From Mnemiopsis leidyi (Eukaryota > Ctenophora > Tentaculata > Lobata > Bolinopsidae), in assembly GCA_000226015.1 (NCBI GenBank), contig JH153155.1:39078-68059 (forward strand): a stretch of 28,982 nucleotides of DNA, written 5' to 3'. The translations under genes and the position numbers were made by a program. Below are positions 23,701 through 28,982 of the stretch, one piece after another. The notes under the pieces were generated by a model. The model ran no database searches. It was not told where the DNA came from and saw only the letters and a list, made by a program, of their open reading frames with translations. The first letter of the stretch is position 1. Each line of letters starts with the position of its first letter.

Positions 23701-24470
23701 TCAATGACACAGTCTTGAGTTGGAAGGAAATCAGAGCACATGTAGACACAATGTTTACTGACAACTCTGGGGCACTCAGTAGAAAAACGGTGCATTTCTA
23801 CGGCAACGATGGTGTTTGCCTCTTCAAATACTTCGTAAGAAGTGACGATCCAACAAGGAGCAAGGAGATGGGAACTACCAACTCACAGGAAAATATGATA
23901 GTTTGGCTGATGCTTCTCGTCAACTTCCTTTGCTTTGCTGCCATCGCAGTGTGCTACGGTGTGATAAACAATCACACCCTTAAATCTCTGGCTAATTCAG
24001 GCCAAGCGAAGGATGAGAAGGCCGTTCAAAAAAGCCAGAAAGTCCAGAACCGGGTGACTTTGATGATCATAACGGACTTTTTATGCTGGGTGCCGTTTAT
24101 TGTCATATGTGCACTCCACAACCGTCAAGCCATAGATGCCACAACTTGGTACGTTTACTTTGCCATGATAGTTCTGCCTATCAACTCTGTCATCAACCCC
24201 CTGCTCTACGACAAAACAGTGACGGATTTCTTCGTCAACCTCTACCGGAGGGTAATGGTCCTCCTGGGCTTGAGAGAGGAGCCGGTCAGAGTGGAGTCGT
24301 CCGCAGTTTCCAGCCAAGTTACGGGGAGAACGTCGGTTGCTTCAAGAGGCTGGGGATCAGTGGCACCTAGAACATCAACAGCGTCTACAAGAGTCAGCGT
24401 TGTCAACACATTCAACTCCATTAATAAACGTCCATCTGTGCAAGCCAAACCGAGACTCTCAAAAATTTGA
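2662..24470 (+). CDS. Giant SRCR/PAN/CCP/hevein/LDLa-domain GPCR (22 exons, spliced)
   Basis: This entry spans the whole gene; exons are listed separately. The reading rests on collinear strand, compatible phases at every junction (phase 1 except one phase-2 intron inside the last SRCR domain) and a total of 9,552 coding bases, a whole number of codons giving 3,183 residues plus stop. The predicted protein is secreted into the membrane by a signal peptide, shows a roughly 2,700-residue cysteine-rich ectodomain to the outside and ends in seven helices with a Ser/Thr-rich tail. Known biology: SRCR, PAN, CCP and hevein-like modules bind proteins or glycans, LDLa modules bind calcium and ligands, and class A GPCRs of the LDLa/GRL101/LGR type signal through G proteins. 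Pattern recognition, self/non-self sensing or egg/sperm recognition are possible roles by inference. The ligand is unknown. The model could instead be two genes, with the break in the long introns at 2705-6287 or 8912-11382. A transcript would decide. Confidence 0.7.
2857..3678. mobile_element. 0.8-kb palindromic fold-back element
   Basis: The two ends are long imperfect inverted repeats. The left begins AAAATTTTGG (2857-2866), then GTCATAAAGTTTGGTGAG. The right end, reverse-complemented, reads AAAATTTTGG then GTCATATAGTTTGGTGAG. The pairing continues through internal blocks (3030-3120 against about 3395-3480). The interior is saturated with CCATTGGCG/CGCCAATGG units. No transposase frame and no clear target-site duplication are visible. 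It is best read as a non-autonomous fold-back (MITE-like) element in intron 1 of the large gene. Confidence 0.75.
5366..5385 (+). repeat. Mariner-like terminal-repeat motif
   Basis: TACAGGTTGTCCCAAAAGTC begins with TA and resembles the terminal inverted repeat of mariner/Tc1 transposons. I found no matching inverted end or transposase nearby, so it would be a solo end at most. Confidence 0.3.
5601..5690 (+). repeat. Interspersed repeat, copy A
   Basis: TTTGTAGTAGCAGCGGGTAG and the following 60 or so bases recur at 14625-14700. Its second half recurs inverted at 14775-14820. The copies sit in different introns of the same gene, so this is a dispersed repeat rather than part of the tandem exon duplication. 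Confidence 0.75.
6288..6608 (+). CDS. Exon 2: SRCR-like domain 1
   Basis: The acceptor is TTCTTTCACAG and the donor GTAAAG. The exon is 321 bases, phase 1-1. The domain runs LVDSDG, LGLLLYKGGTVCDD, AEAICRYM, LDEVQC, WESC, NNCGHSEDVFLSC. The six cysteines match the group A SRCR pattern (TVCDD, AIC, VQC, ESC, NCGH, LSC). A KGG stretch replaces the WGTVCDD opening typical of vertebrate SRCR domains. The intron that follows shares its first 25 or so bases with the intron after exon 7, so flanking introns were duplicated with the exon. Confidence 0.85.
6969..7307 (+). CDS. Exon 3: SRCR-like domain 2
   Basis: Nearly identical to exon 2 in its first 130 bases. The acceptor is TTCTTTCACAG. I place the donor at AACAG|GTATTG because it is a better match and keeps phase 1, which adds SGGIQT to the C-terminus. 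A donor at GGAG|GTATCC (about 7295) would also keep phase 1 and give a shorter exon. All six cysteines are present. Confidence 0.85.
7511..7831 (+). CDS. Exon 4: SRCR-like domain 3
   Basis: Acceptor TTTCCACCAG, donor GTAGCC, 321 bases, phase 1-1. The framework is the same as exons 2 and 3, but the middle segment differs (NTVSEWTTANSFYIQSNLH) and the third Cys block is CSSSEWESC. A short open stretch before the acceptor is intron. Confidence 0.85.
7832..8785. other. Intron 4; nothing recognised
   Basis: About 950 AT-rich bases. The first 40 bases resemble the sequence after exon 3 (ATTGTTTCAATTGAATTGTT), which is another trace of exon-plus-flank duplication. No exon or mobile element is recognised in the remainder. 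Confidence 0.5.
8786..8911 (+). CDS. Exon 5: Ser/Thr/Pro-rich linker
   Basis: Bounded by ATGACCACAG and GTACAA, 126 bases, phase 1-1, 42 residues rich in Ser, Thr, Pro and Ala (LSTTTNSPYTRPASEASTSG). It has no cysteine. It looks like an O-glycosylated, mucin-like hinge between SRCR blocks. The phase fit is the main support. Confidence 0.6.
9241..9284 (+). pseudogene. Truncated relic of an SRCR exon
   Basis: AAATTGAAAATTCTCCAG followed by GATGCTGAAGAGAAAAAGTT closely matches the intron end and start of the SRCR exon at 12017. The match stops after LVDS, where the frame is broken. The sequence beyond it (TTTTTTAAATATCACG) instead resembles the intron at about 6840. A deletion appears to have fused the start of one SRCR unit to the intron of another. 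Confidence 0.7.
9400..10885 (-). mobile_element. Degenerate CR1/L2-like non-LTR retrotransposon (LINE) fragment
   Basis: Read on the minus strand, broken frames give LINE landmarks in the correct order. SGVSLYC lies near 10740, then GDFNLPHVD at 10534-10560 (APE endonuclease core), then NEPTRGNNLLDACL near 10400-10435. GPDGMPAILLK at about 10052-10085 belongs to the start of the reverse transcriptase, and GYISPLFKTGRR follows near 9940-9980. SLQRRRERY at 9589-9615 and KILHKVVPN are typical of the CR1/L2 C-terminal region. Stops and frameshifts are frequent. Most of the catalytic RT core is missing between about 9900 and 9700, so the copy is dead. It lies antisense in the intron between exons 5 and 6. 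Confidence 0.85.
10886..11382. other. Intron sequence between the LINE fragment and exon 6
   Basis: An open frame at 10984-11256 (+) has no recognisable domain and no fitting splice sites. It may be 5' sequence of the antisense LINE. Nothing else is recognised. Confidence 0.4.
11383..11619 (+). CDS. Exon 6: PAN/apple-like cysteine domain
   Basis: Acceptor TATTTCCGCAG, donor GTAAAT, 237 bases, phase 1-1, 79 residues. The pattern is CF near the start, MFPDSAIIAS, then LKECREWCDGNENCVAAVV, ECFLVST, and SWSAAIKNVPC at the end. Six cysteines and the C-xxx-C-xxxxx-CvAa core fit a PAN/apple-type module, which binds proteins or carbohydrates. A WSC-like domain is the alternative. Confidence 0.7.
11815..11935. 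repeat. (TCAGGG)n hexamer tandem array
   Basis: About 19 copies of TCAGGG, nearly perfect, with one unit one G longer near 11894. It is one base away from the animal telomere repeat TTAGGG and lies 80 bases before an SRCR exon. Confidence 0.95.
12017..12337 (+). CDS. Exon 7: SRCR-like domain 4
   Basis: Acceptor TTCTTCTATAG, donor GTAAAG, 321 bases, phase 1-1. It is the closest relative of exon 2, sharing framework, ends and the start of the following intron (AAGAAAGACAAACAGTTTCC), yet with NTALLWTSEKTFYIQDNFE in the variable segment. All six cysteines are present. Confidence 0.85.
12426..12715 (+). mobile_element. tRNA-derived SINE with 9-bp target-site duplication
   Basis: The 5' part is tRNA-like: GGCCGGTAGCTCAATTGGTA (A box) is followed about 35 bases later by GGTTTTCGGATCATACCC (B-box-like) and CCGACTCGGTACG. 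A tRNA-unrelated body of about 200 bases follows. AAATACTTA occurs immediately before (12417-12425) and after (12716-12724), as expected of a target-site duplication. Low decay of the duplication suggests a recent insertion. The RNA polymerase III promoter would point the same way as the host gene. Confidence 0.8.
12827..13150 (+). CDS. Exon 8: SRCR-like domain 5
   Basis: Acceptor TTCTCCTTCAG, donor GTACAA, 324 bases, phase 1-1. The framework is conserved, with GNPVDGEQYGLLTYKGG, variable segment NTALLWTSDRTFDIQSIFE, and a changed end (CGHDEAVHLFC). Six cysteines of the SRCR pattern. Confidence 0.85.
13290..13613 (+). CDS. Exon 9: divergent SRCR-like domain 6
   Basis: Acceptor TTCATTGCAG, donor GTAATG, 324 bases, phase 1-1. 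It keeps GLLLFRGRTLCD, ADAICEYL, YWTSGRSLDMQNSFEI, NLQC, ERC, CQHDQDIFLKC. All six cysteines are kept, but it is clearly older than its neighbours and carries no near-identical blocks. Confidence 0.8.
13841..14176 (+). CDS. Exon 10: SRCR-like domain 7
   Basis: Acceptor AAAGCCGCAG, donor GTATAT, 336 bases, phase 1-1. The middle is nearly identical to the exon 2/7 family (GLLLYKGGTVCDDSFDNTAA), while the N-terminus (FELIGFDGNTAKGG) and C-terminus (CDHDEDVHLICASSEEHLS) are distinct. This is a mosaic pattern that suggests gene conversion. Confidence 0.85.
14265..14284. repeat. Poly-C run
   Basis: Twenty bases of C broken by one A. It lies in the intron after exon 10. Confidence 0.9.
14625..14820. 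mobile_element. Interspersed fold-back repeat, copy B
   Basis: The left part (14625-14700) matches 5601-5680 in direct orientation. The segment 14775-14820 matches 5643-5690 in inverse orientation (TTTCTTAGTCATACAGAGAA). The two halves could fold on each other across GACTCAGTCTTAGTAAG. Probably a small non-autonomous element or two nested copies. Confidence 0.7.
14919..15236 (+). CDS. Exon 11: SRCR-like domain 8
   Basis: Acceptor ATTGCTGCAG, donor GTAAAG, 318 bases, phase 1-1. Framework as in exons 2-4 with variable segment YTAFLWTNGNRFENQNSTN, which adds an N-glycosylation sequon (NIT). Six cysteines. Confidence 0.85.
15443..15784 (+). CDS. Exon 12: SRCR-like domain 9
   Basis: I place the acceptor at TATACCCTAG because it gives phase 1; its pyrimidine tract is poor. 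Donor GTAAGA. 342 bases. The domain has GLLLYRGGTVCDNRF, AEAICVHI, WSSGNRYSIQ, TQC, KNC and a longer final loop before DIFLTC. Six cysteines. Confidence 0.8.
15890..16150 (+). repeat. Degenerate TTTAGGTT-type repeats
   Basis: Irregular tandem variants of TTTTAGGTTATAGG and TTTCAGGTTATAGG fill most of the intron between exons 12 and 13. The strand is T/G-rich, resembling a decayed minisatellite. Confidence 0.75.
16192..16530 (+). CDS. Exon 13: SRCR-like domain 10 with Asn-Pro-Ser insert
   Basis: Acceptor AATAATCCCAG, donor GTTACA (weak), 339 bases, phase 1-1. It has GILLYKGGTVCGSGF, ADVICKEL, an extra Cys (FTSCRSW), then NPSNPSNSSN encoded by a short AATCCAAGT tandem in the variable segment, and VDCSDTDC, YDC, VVMSC. 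Seven cysteines, one more than its siblings. Confidence 0.8.
16696..17034 (+). CDS. Exon 14: SRCR-like domain 11
   Basis: Acceptor TTTTACACAG, donor GTGAGT, 339 bases, phase 1-1. The exon is open for 113 codons, most of them upstream of its first Met codon. It keeps ELGLLLYRGGTVCADHF, AEAICRHM, VKC, NSC, SSC, DVFLSC. Six cysteines. Confidence 0.8.
17192..17518 (+). CDS. Exon 15: divergent SRCR-like domain 12
   Basis: Acceptor AACAATTTCAG, donor GTAAAT, 327 bases, phase 1-1. It has GLLIALDRTVCSTNF, ANLICREMGSSGQMDW, LSC, TVC, NEC, EDVFLSC. Six cysteines in SRCR order, with the KGG stretch lost. Confidence 0.8.
17631..18071 (+). CDS. Exon 16: unrecognised extracellular domain, copy 1
   Basis: Acceptor CATCATCTCAG, donor GTAAGA, 441 bases, phase 1-1, 147 residues. 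I choose this start over the open sequence from 17585 because of its splice site and phase. The pattern is alternating hydrophobic strands, then WVISKDAQTVKAFCNGKKII, an ITASEEIC helix-like stretch, a W..IYGREV segment, and INFPENDTA at the end. Three cysteines are shared with copy 2 (GDC, FCNG, EIC). It looks like a beta-sandwich binding module. I cannot name the family. Confidence 0.75.
18275..18289 (+). CDS. Possible 15-base microexon
   Basis: GAGACACGTTAATTG lies between a strong acceptor (ATACTTTTCAG) and a consensus donor (GTGAGT). It is exactly five codons, phase 1-1, adding Gly-Asp-Thr-Leu-Ile between the two unrecognised domains. Both splice sites and the phase match, but a short segment could do this by chance. 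Confidence 0.4.
18663..19127 (+). CDS. Exon 18: unrecognised extracellular domain, copy 2
   Basis: Acceptor TTAATCCTTAG, donor GTAATT, 465 bases, phase 1-1, 155 residues. It aligns with exon 16 through FLDEDSSYAGAINIHFE, PNC, WTFEKRGRRIKVYCNGKKVI, VTASPELC, YYDRDVHVIKF and DSASDSF. The conserved W...K...(I/V)K.(Y/F)CNGKK(V/I) core and TAS-E-C motif define the family. Confidence 0.75.
19344..19547 (+). CDS. Exon 19: CCP/sushi domain
   Basis: The acceptor is ACAGAG|AA or TTTCCAG|GC at 19355; both give phase 1. The donor is A|GTAAGT. The domain reads PPMCTGIKSSW, FPVTIGTEVELTCEEGYVQF, GDKTVTC, NQPICA, with the four cysteines and GTxVxLxCxxGY core of complement control protein modules. The canonical Trp before the last Cys is absent. 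Confidence 0.85.
19961..20180 (+). CDS. Exon 20: SRCR domain 13, first half
   Basis: Acceptor AATCATTTCAG, donor GTGAGT, 220 bases, phase 1 in and phase 2 out. It encodes LGLLVMTYSLGEKQVHGTVC, ANRLCSMFGYQHGHW and LPYNFALVPQ. It is closer to the classical SRCR form (GTVC, CxxFGY) than the tandem units, and it is the only one interrupted by an intron. Confidence 0.75.
20407..20549 (+). CDS. Exon 21: SRCR domain 13, second half
   Basis: Acceptor TTCGTTTCAG, donor A|GTAAGA, 143 bases, phase 2 in and phase 1 out. Together with exon 20 it makes 121 codons. It supplies the last four cysteines: ILPC, VQC, DNC and WLNC. Confidence 0.75.
20764..24470 (+). CDS. Exon 22: hevein-like, LDLa repeats, Asp/His tract and 7TM GPCR
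   Basis: Acceptor ACTGCCAG, phase 1, open for 1,235 codons to a TGA at 24468. Domains in order follow. A hevein-like module is at 20766-20930 (WRYDGRC, PLPDGSPAEC, CCSEKLGSCG, eight Cys). A cysteine-rich stretch with LDLa-type repeats follows at about 21369-21491, 22017-22145, 22170-22304 (divergent), 22356-22475, 22893-22976 and 22992-23087 (CDGIKDCPDGSDE, CNGIFDCADLSDEC). An Asp/His tract interrupts them at 21738-22010. Seven helices run from 23115 to about 24215. Class A marks: LGDLLIGVY in TM2, CWVP in TM6, NPLLY in TM7, and a Cys pair (TM3 MCSFMG, loop GVCLF). The DRY motif is replaced by SRA. Extracellular loop 2 is about 105 residues. The tail is Ser/Thr-rich, with candidate phosphorylation sites. 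The nearest known architecture is the LDLa-GPCR/GRL101/LGR group. Confidence 0.9.
21738..22010 (+). repeat. In-frame GAT/CAT tract coding an Asp/His-rich segment
   Basis: Ninety-one codons made mostly from GATGATCAT-type units encode a segment that is about half Asp and one sixth His (NDDHNDDHNDDHH). It sits between LDLa-type repeats. Its composition suggests divalent-metal binding, and its repetitive DNA suggests length variation between individuals. The frame is preserved throughout. Confidence 0.9.
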
Positions 24471-24512
24471 AACGACAAACAATGCATCTGACGCATAAAT
24501 ATTTGACTATGG

Positions 24513-24580
24513 ACTAGCTTTGTCGCGGTGATACCCGACTCTTAGAACGGTAGACGGATATAATCTCGTCAAGACTAGCT
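24513..24580 (-). repeat. Copy of the GACGAGATTATATCCGTC repeat in the 3' region
   Basis: On the minus strand it reads TTGACGAGATTATATCCGTC, then GAGTCGGGTATCACCGCGAC. The same sequence occurs at about 25674-25755, 25971-26030 and 26031-26100 on the + strand. It is flanked here by a direct ACTAGCT (24513-24519 and 24574-24580), which may be a target-site duplication. Confidence 0.75.
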
Positions 24581-24834
24581 GGATTCGAGACGGCGAGACA
24601 AATTAATTTTGCCTCCTTTTGAAGACGTTTTATAGTTTAAATTCATGAAACTTATGCGACGGCTACTGAGTAGTATGTGAAATGATTACAGTTTGTTTTA
24701 ATTTGTTTTCAAACTTTTGAGGGATTGTTTTTACTTTTTCGGGATTTTTCAGAAATTTCAAAAATGTTTAGTTTGTTCGAATGTTCGCTGTTATGTGCTG
24801 TGGTGCAAGTGGTCGTGCATCCCAGATATCCAAA

Positions 24835-24840
24835 AATAAA
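24835..24840 (+). terminator. Candidate polyadenylation signal
   Basis: The first canonical AATAAA after the stop codon, 365 bases downstream. No clear GT-rich element follows, so the assignment is tentative. Confidence 0.25.
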
Positions 24841-25589
24841 ATTAAAAACATCCCCGAAAAGCAAGATAACAGTGCAACGGTTTTTCCTTTTAAGAATCAG
24901 TATTTTATTTGACAAAATATGTAATTTAAGAATGTTTTAGCTAAAAATTAAATTAGCTTTTTATTACACTCACATGTAGATCTCATGAGTGGTGTATGAG
25001 GAATTTATCGAGCTGTATTTATCCAAAAAGTGGGGCCGGGGCACACAGCACAGATAACAATTTGATGAAATCTATAAGCCCAAATATTAAGCATAGCATT
25101 ATCATATAATCAATAATGTTAGCACTGGTTTCCAGTTTCATGCAAATTTGTTACCTGGTTTCAGTGTATATGTAACACAATCCTGAATCCGTACATTAAG
25201 TTCTTTTGTACCCAGGAATCCTTCCCAGCTATATCGTAACTTCAAAAGTAAATGGTAAATGGAATAAAGATGTCCGGTTTGTTGCAAACTGACCGTTTTC
25301 TAAATTAATCGTTGCCTCCCCAGGAGGCAACTTGAAGACCTTTTACAACAAAAGTTATTTTGAAAAAACTGATTCTGACTACTTTTCGGCAACCCTAGAA
25401 AAATAACTTTAACTATGAACTAAAACTACAAACTAGGACCGTGCACGTGATTCAAGTAACCAATCACGGAGCGCGCAGAGCGCTTGGTCCTAGAGAAAAA
25501 GATCACAGGTAGTCAGACGCAATAGCCAGTAAGGTTTTCTGGGTATGACATCAGTTATAACTTAAACAATAAAATAAAATGACGGGAGA
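24841..25589. other. Downstream intergenic region with two small hairpins
   Basis: No gene is seen. A near-perfect hairpin lies at 25311-25331 (GTTGCCTCC/GGAGGCAAC). A small palindromic element runs 25433-25493, with outer ends CTAGGACC/GGTCCTAG and an inner pair CGTGATT/AATCACG at 25446-25468. Confidence 0.6.
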
Positions 25590-26480
25590 ATAAAATGACG
25601 GGAGGGTGCGCGCGGCGCTGCTGTACAACCTTCTGCGCGCGGCATAAGCTCCTGGTAAGGTGAAGTGTCGCTTTTACGAGATAATATCCGTTTATAGTGT
25701 ATAGTTCAGCTTTGAGCTGCGAGAGTTGAGTCGGTTATCACCGGGCCGCGCGCAGCCAACGCGAACGTGAGACAAGGCCGCGACAAGTGTCGCCGGGCCA
25801 AAAATGCGTAAAAGCGCGTGATTGCCGCGCCGCAACAGTGGGTTATCAACCTACACACTACAAGAAAATTAATTCCTCATTCACTACTGCGTTGCTCTTT
25901 GCCTTGCGTTGCGCTGAGCGCTTCGCGCGCGGGGGCTGCCGCTTCGTGGCAGCAGGTCAGGCAACGTCTGACAAGTTGTTGACGAGATTATATCCGTCTT
26001 TAGCTGCGTGAGTCGGGCATCACCGCGACAAACAAGTTGACGAAATGATATCTGTCTAACGTTCTCACGAGCCGCGTGCGAGTCGGGTAACACCTCGACA
26101 ACTGACAAGTTGCTCTGACCAAAGCCTTTTAGCGCGCCTCTCTTGCTTCACAAGAGGTGACTGAGCTGCGTAGCAGCCGCAAACGTGCAGCAAAAGCACT
26201 TGCTTTATAACCAGAGCCTTTTTGCTTTTGCGCGCGTCGTGCCTAGCCTTGCTGCTCTGACAAGAGCCTTTTTGCTTTTGCGCGTCGCGCATTTTATTCT
26301 CGCTTAATCGAATGAGGGTCAGACGTAAAGTCAGACATGAGATATACCATATACGTGTTAAGCAAGTTTTTACGAGCTGTACGCCGTGCGGTACGCGCGT
26401 AAGGAGTTTTTGGTTAGAGCATTAGAGCAAAGTCCTTATGCAACTACACAGCTGCCTATATTAAAGTGGCGCGCGCGAAA
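25590..26480. repeat. GC- and CpG-rich repeat cluster
   Basis: A patch far richer in GC and CpG than its surroundings, built from repeated pieces. GACGAGATTATATCCGTC...GAGTCGGGCATCACCGCGAC recurs as units of about 60-70 bases at 25971-26100. GCCTTTTTGCTTTTGCGCG occurs twice (about 26215 and 26267). GCGCGC tracts are scattered through it. No coding frame is convincing. Confidence 0.7.
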
Positions 26481-27839
26481 CGTGCAAAAGGGCTCTAGTT
26501 AGAAAAAATTAAGGATTGGGATCGTCCAGAAAAACTTTACGAGGATGATTAAGAACCCGGGTAGGCCTGCTTCCTTTCACAGAGAGGTTGCACATTGCAA
26601 CTGTCAACAATAACTGAAAGCTATCTTTGACTACAAAGAGAAGTGTTTTATTAAGTTATCTCTAAATTATCAGGAACTCTAAATTTGTTTGGTACAATGT
26701 AAATGGCACTAAAGAAATGGCACTTACTACTTATAGCAGTTACTTATCAACAAGATTGAGACCAGAGACAGAATGGTTTATGAAATAAATAAAATGTTAC
26801 GTGGCTGTAAAGTCTATTTGCGATATCTGTTAAGTGTGATATGTGATAATAATTACAATAGTTTGTATGATAAATTGTTTTTTGAGCAATAGCCTGAATA
26901 GCCTGCCAGCGCACCCAAATAGTGCATGCCAGCATTAGCTAACCAGGGCTCACATGAAGTAGATTTTGAGAAGTTTTGGACAAGATGACTTATTAGTACT
27001 ATAATTAATTACAAACTACTGGTTAATACATGGAGGAAATTATTTTTAAGGCAACTTCATACCAATAAGTACAACTGTTTGCCACAGCCCTATTCATTGT
27101 CAGCCCATCCGCTGAAAGAGAAAGGCTTTCTCGGGCTGTATCCTGTAGCCATTGGTCTCTCTCAATCATAAATCACCAAGATAACTGCATAATTGACTCA
27201 ATTATTGAGTGCCGTTAGTTACATTCCTCTTCGATTCGATTATTCAAGTAATATTTGATGAATAGTATCGATGCAATGAAAAATATCAGCATTATGCTTT
27301 TTATACATCAAATCCATATTTACTAAATGAACGTGGATGTGTGAGCAGTGAGATTAAGTAGATTAGTATTGCCACACTAAGTGATGATCATACATGGTAT
27401 TTCCCTTTTACATTTTTCAGTTAGTTTTCTCAAATGGTTCTATCTCGTTCACATTTATCACTAATGATGTATCTTTCAATCTCGATAAGTTTGTCTGTCG
27501 CGGCCACACTCGGAATTTCCTGTTAGTTGATCATAAGTTGGTGGCGACCATATTTGGTGATGGTTTGGTGCAGCATCCACGTTCAAATTGTGAGTAAGAA
27601 ACATGTGTAAAGTTATAGTTCTGCTTCTTAATTTTCAAATGTGCGTTTTGGTATAAATGCTTCGAGGTGGTAAAAAGGAGGTAAATATTATAAAAATAAA
27701 TAATGATGCCAGCATCGTCACACAAAGTGATTTACAATAGGATTATCCTTAAGATAAATAGTATGCTTAAACTCATGCTACAAATAATTTACACCTTCAA
27801 TTCTATTCAAAACTTCATTAGAGATTTCTCAAAAATTTC
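26481..27839. other. AT-rich region, no supported gene
   Basis: No recognisable domain, RNA gene or intact mobile element. A stretch near 27480-27545 (CGGAATTTCCTGTTAG) resembles 28160-28210 (CGGAACTTCCTGATCG), probably two remnants of one dispersed repeat. Confidence 0.4.
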
Positions 27840-28091
27840 CTACGCCACATTCCCAAAGCTTTATATTTACACTTAAACACTTCTAAATTGATTTTAAAAA
27901 ACGTTTTATCCAGGGAACATTTTAACCTTAGGTAACTTATTCCACATAATCACAACCCTATCGTTTAAGAAATATCCCCTGATTTGATTGATCTTTAAAA
28001 CACTCTTTCCTGGTTTACAAATGACATTATATCCAGATCTACTTTTGTCGATATGAGTCGCATCACCAATTGTGCCTTCTGTGGTGGGCAC
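27840..28091 (-). mobile_element. LINE reverse-transcriptase C-terminal remnant
   Basis: On the minus strand the frame includes NQIRGYFLNDRVVIMWNKLP at about 27910-27980. This matches the R..FF..RVV..WN.LP signature near the C-terminus of CR1/L2-type retrotransposon proteins. Frames are broken on both sides. It is a short dead fragment, separate from the copy at 9400-10885. Confidence 0.6.
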
Positions 28092-28982
28092 ACAATTTTT
28101 TGTTTTGTAGTAGTGACGAAAGCTGAAGAATCGAACTTTTCAACTAATTTATTGCTTGCTGGTTGGTCAGTTTGTTTAAGGCGTCATATCCGGAACTTCC
28201 TGATCGGCAAGTATGAGCTTACAGTTTTTGCACGACCCAGATAACTCAAGATAAGAGACCTAGACCAAGTAAATTTTCTGCACAATTTTTACTCGACTAC
28301 TTTGGATTAATATTTTGGGGCGTTTATCATGTCAGTAAATTTGTTTATACCGACATGAAGTTTAGTTCAATATCTTGGTCGTGCAGTAACGCTAACAATT
28401 GTACTCGTGATTAAAATGTACCTATTTGACTTAAAATTGGCGGCGGGTGCCGGGTGACTCGTAAATGATCAATTATTACTCGCCATAAACTTAGTAAGAA
28501 AATGTTGATAGGGAAGCTTCGGTAACGGGCTGCGCCTTGGCTTGAGTAACATGGTTGCAAGCTTACAGATACAGTAGGATGGGGCCCGGAAAAGCTACAC
28601 GGCACTCGGGTCCTTGGTTTAGCTGTCTCTGCACAGTTGCTGCTCTGCTCGTAGCAGGGCAGTAGTCACGTGAGCAAAGCCGATCACAGCACCTGAATTC
28701 CAGACTCTAGATTTAACAAGCCTTCCTGTGCACATGGTTCCGCTCGCATTGCCGAGCCATCTGCTGAACCGGCGTCGCCTATGAATGCCCGTGCCTCTCC
28801 AAATTCGAATGGGTTGCTGGCGACCTATCCGAGTTTGAGGCCGCGCGTGCGGGCTGTGCTGGTTTGGCAACTGAGCTTGGCGCGCGCAGCGGCTTTGCAC
28901 GGCCCATCAAAACAAATCTGTTAATAACCCGAGTAACTGGCTGCCACAACGCGTTAATGTTTAGCTTTGATATGTATTGATG
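28092..28982. other. Unassigned terminal region
   Basis: Moderately GC-rich from about 28400 to the end, with CpG-containing stretches (GCGGCGGGTGCCGGGTGACT) unlike the AT-rich flank. A 93-codon minus-strand frame at 28619-28900 has Arg-rich, low-information sequence and no known domain. It may be part of a dispersed repeat running off the window. Confidence 0.3.

Overview
The window looks like nuclear DNA from a marine invertebrate animal. It has short AT-rich introns, GT-AG splice sites, exons of phase 1 on both sides, microsatellites, non-LTR retrotransposon remnants, a tRNA-derived SINE and fold-back repeats. The domain mix (SRCR, PAN-like, CCP, hevein-like, LDLa, 7TM) fits an invertebrate deuterostome such as a tunicate or lancelet. 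I cannot exclude a cnidarian or another lineage from sequence alone.

The window is dominated by one gene on the + strand, about 2662-24470. I assembled 22 exons by hand. Almost every boundary falls after the first base of a codon (phase 1), so nearly every domain is a symmetrical 1-1 exon; one SRCR domain is split by a phase-2 intron. The exons sum to a whole number of codons, giving about 3,180 residues. In order they encode a signal peptide (2662-2704), three SRCR-like domains (6288-7831), a Ser/Thr/Pro-rich linker (8786-8911), a PAN/apple-like cysteine domain (11383-11619), nine more SRCR-like domains (12017-17518), two copies of a domain I do not recognise (17631-18071 and 18663-19127) with a possible 15-base microexon between them, a CCP/sushi domain (19344-19547), and a two-exon SRCR domain (19961-20549). 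A 3.7 kb last exon (20764-24470) then carries a hevein-like module, LDLa-type repeats, an Asp/His run of about 90 residues and a seven-helix class A GPCR of the LDLa/GRL101/LGR kind. The product would be a giant modular surface receptor joining a scavenger-receptor ectodomain directly to a GPCR. The SRCR exons are recent tandem duplicates whose differences cluster in one roughly 19-residue segment.

Base pairs 1-1092 hold two probable minus-strand exons of a divergent neighbour gene, whose first exon carries three KSVxF motifs (PP1-docking RVxF type). The introns of the large gene hold an 0.8 kb palindromic fold-back element (2857-3678), a degenerate antisense CR1/L2-like LINE (about 9400-10885), a relic SRCR exon (9241-9284), a TCAGGG hexamer array (11815-11935), a SINE with a 9-bp target-site duplication (12426-12715), and two related fold-back repeats (5601-5690 and 14625-14820). 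After the gene, 24471-28982 has no gene I can support. It holds interspersed and GC-rich repeats and a second LINE 3'-end remnant.
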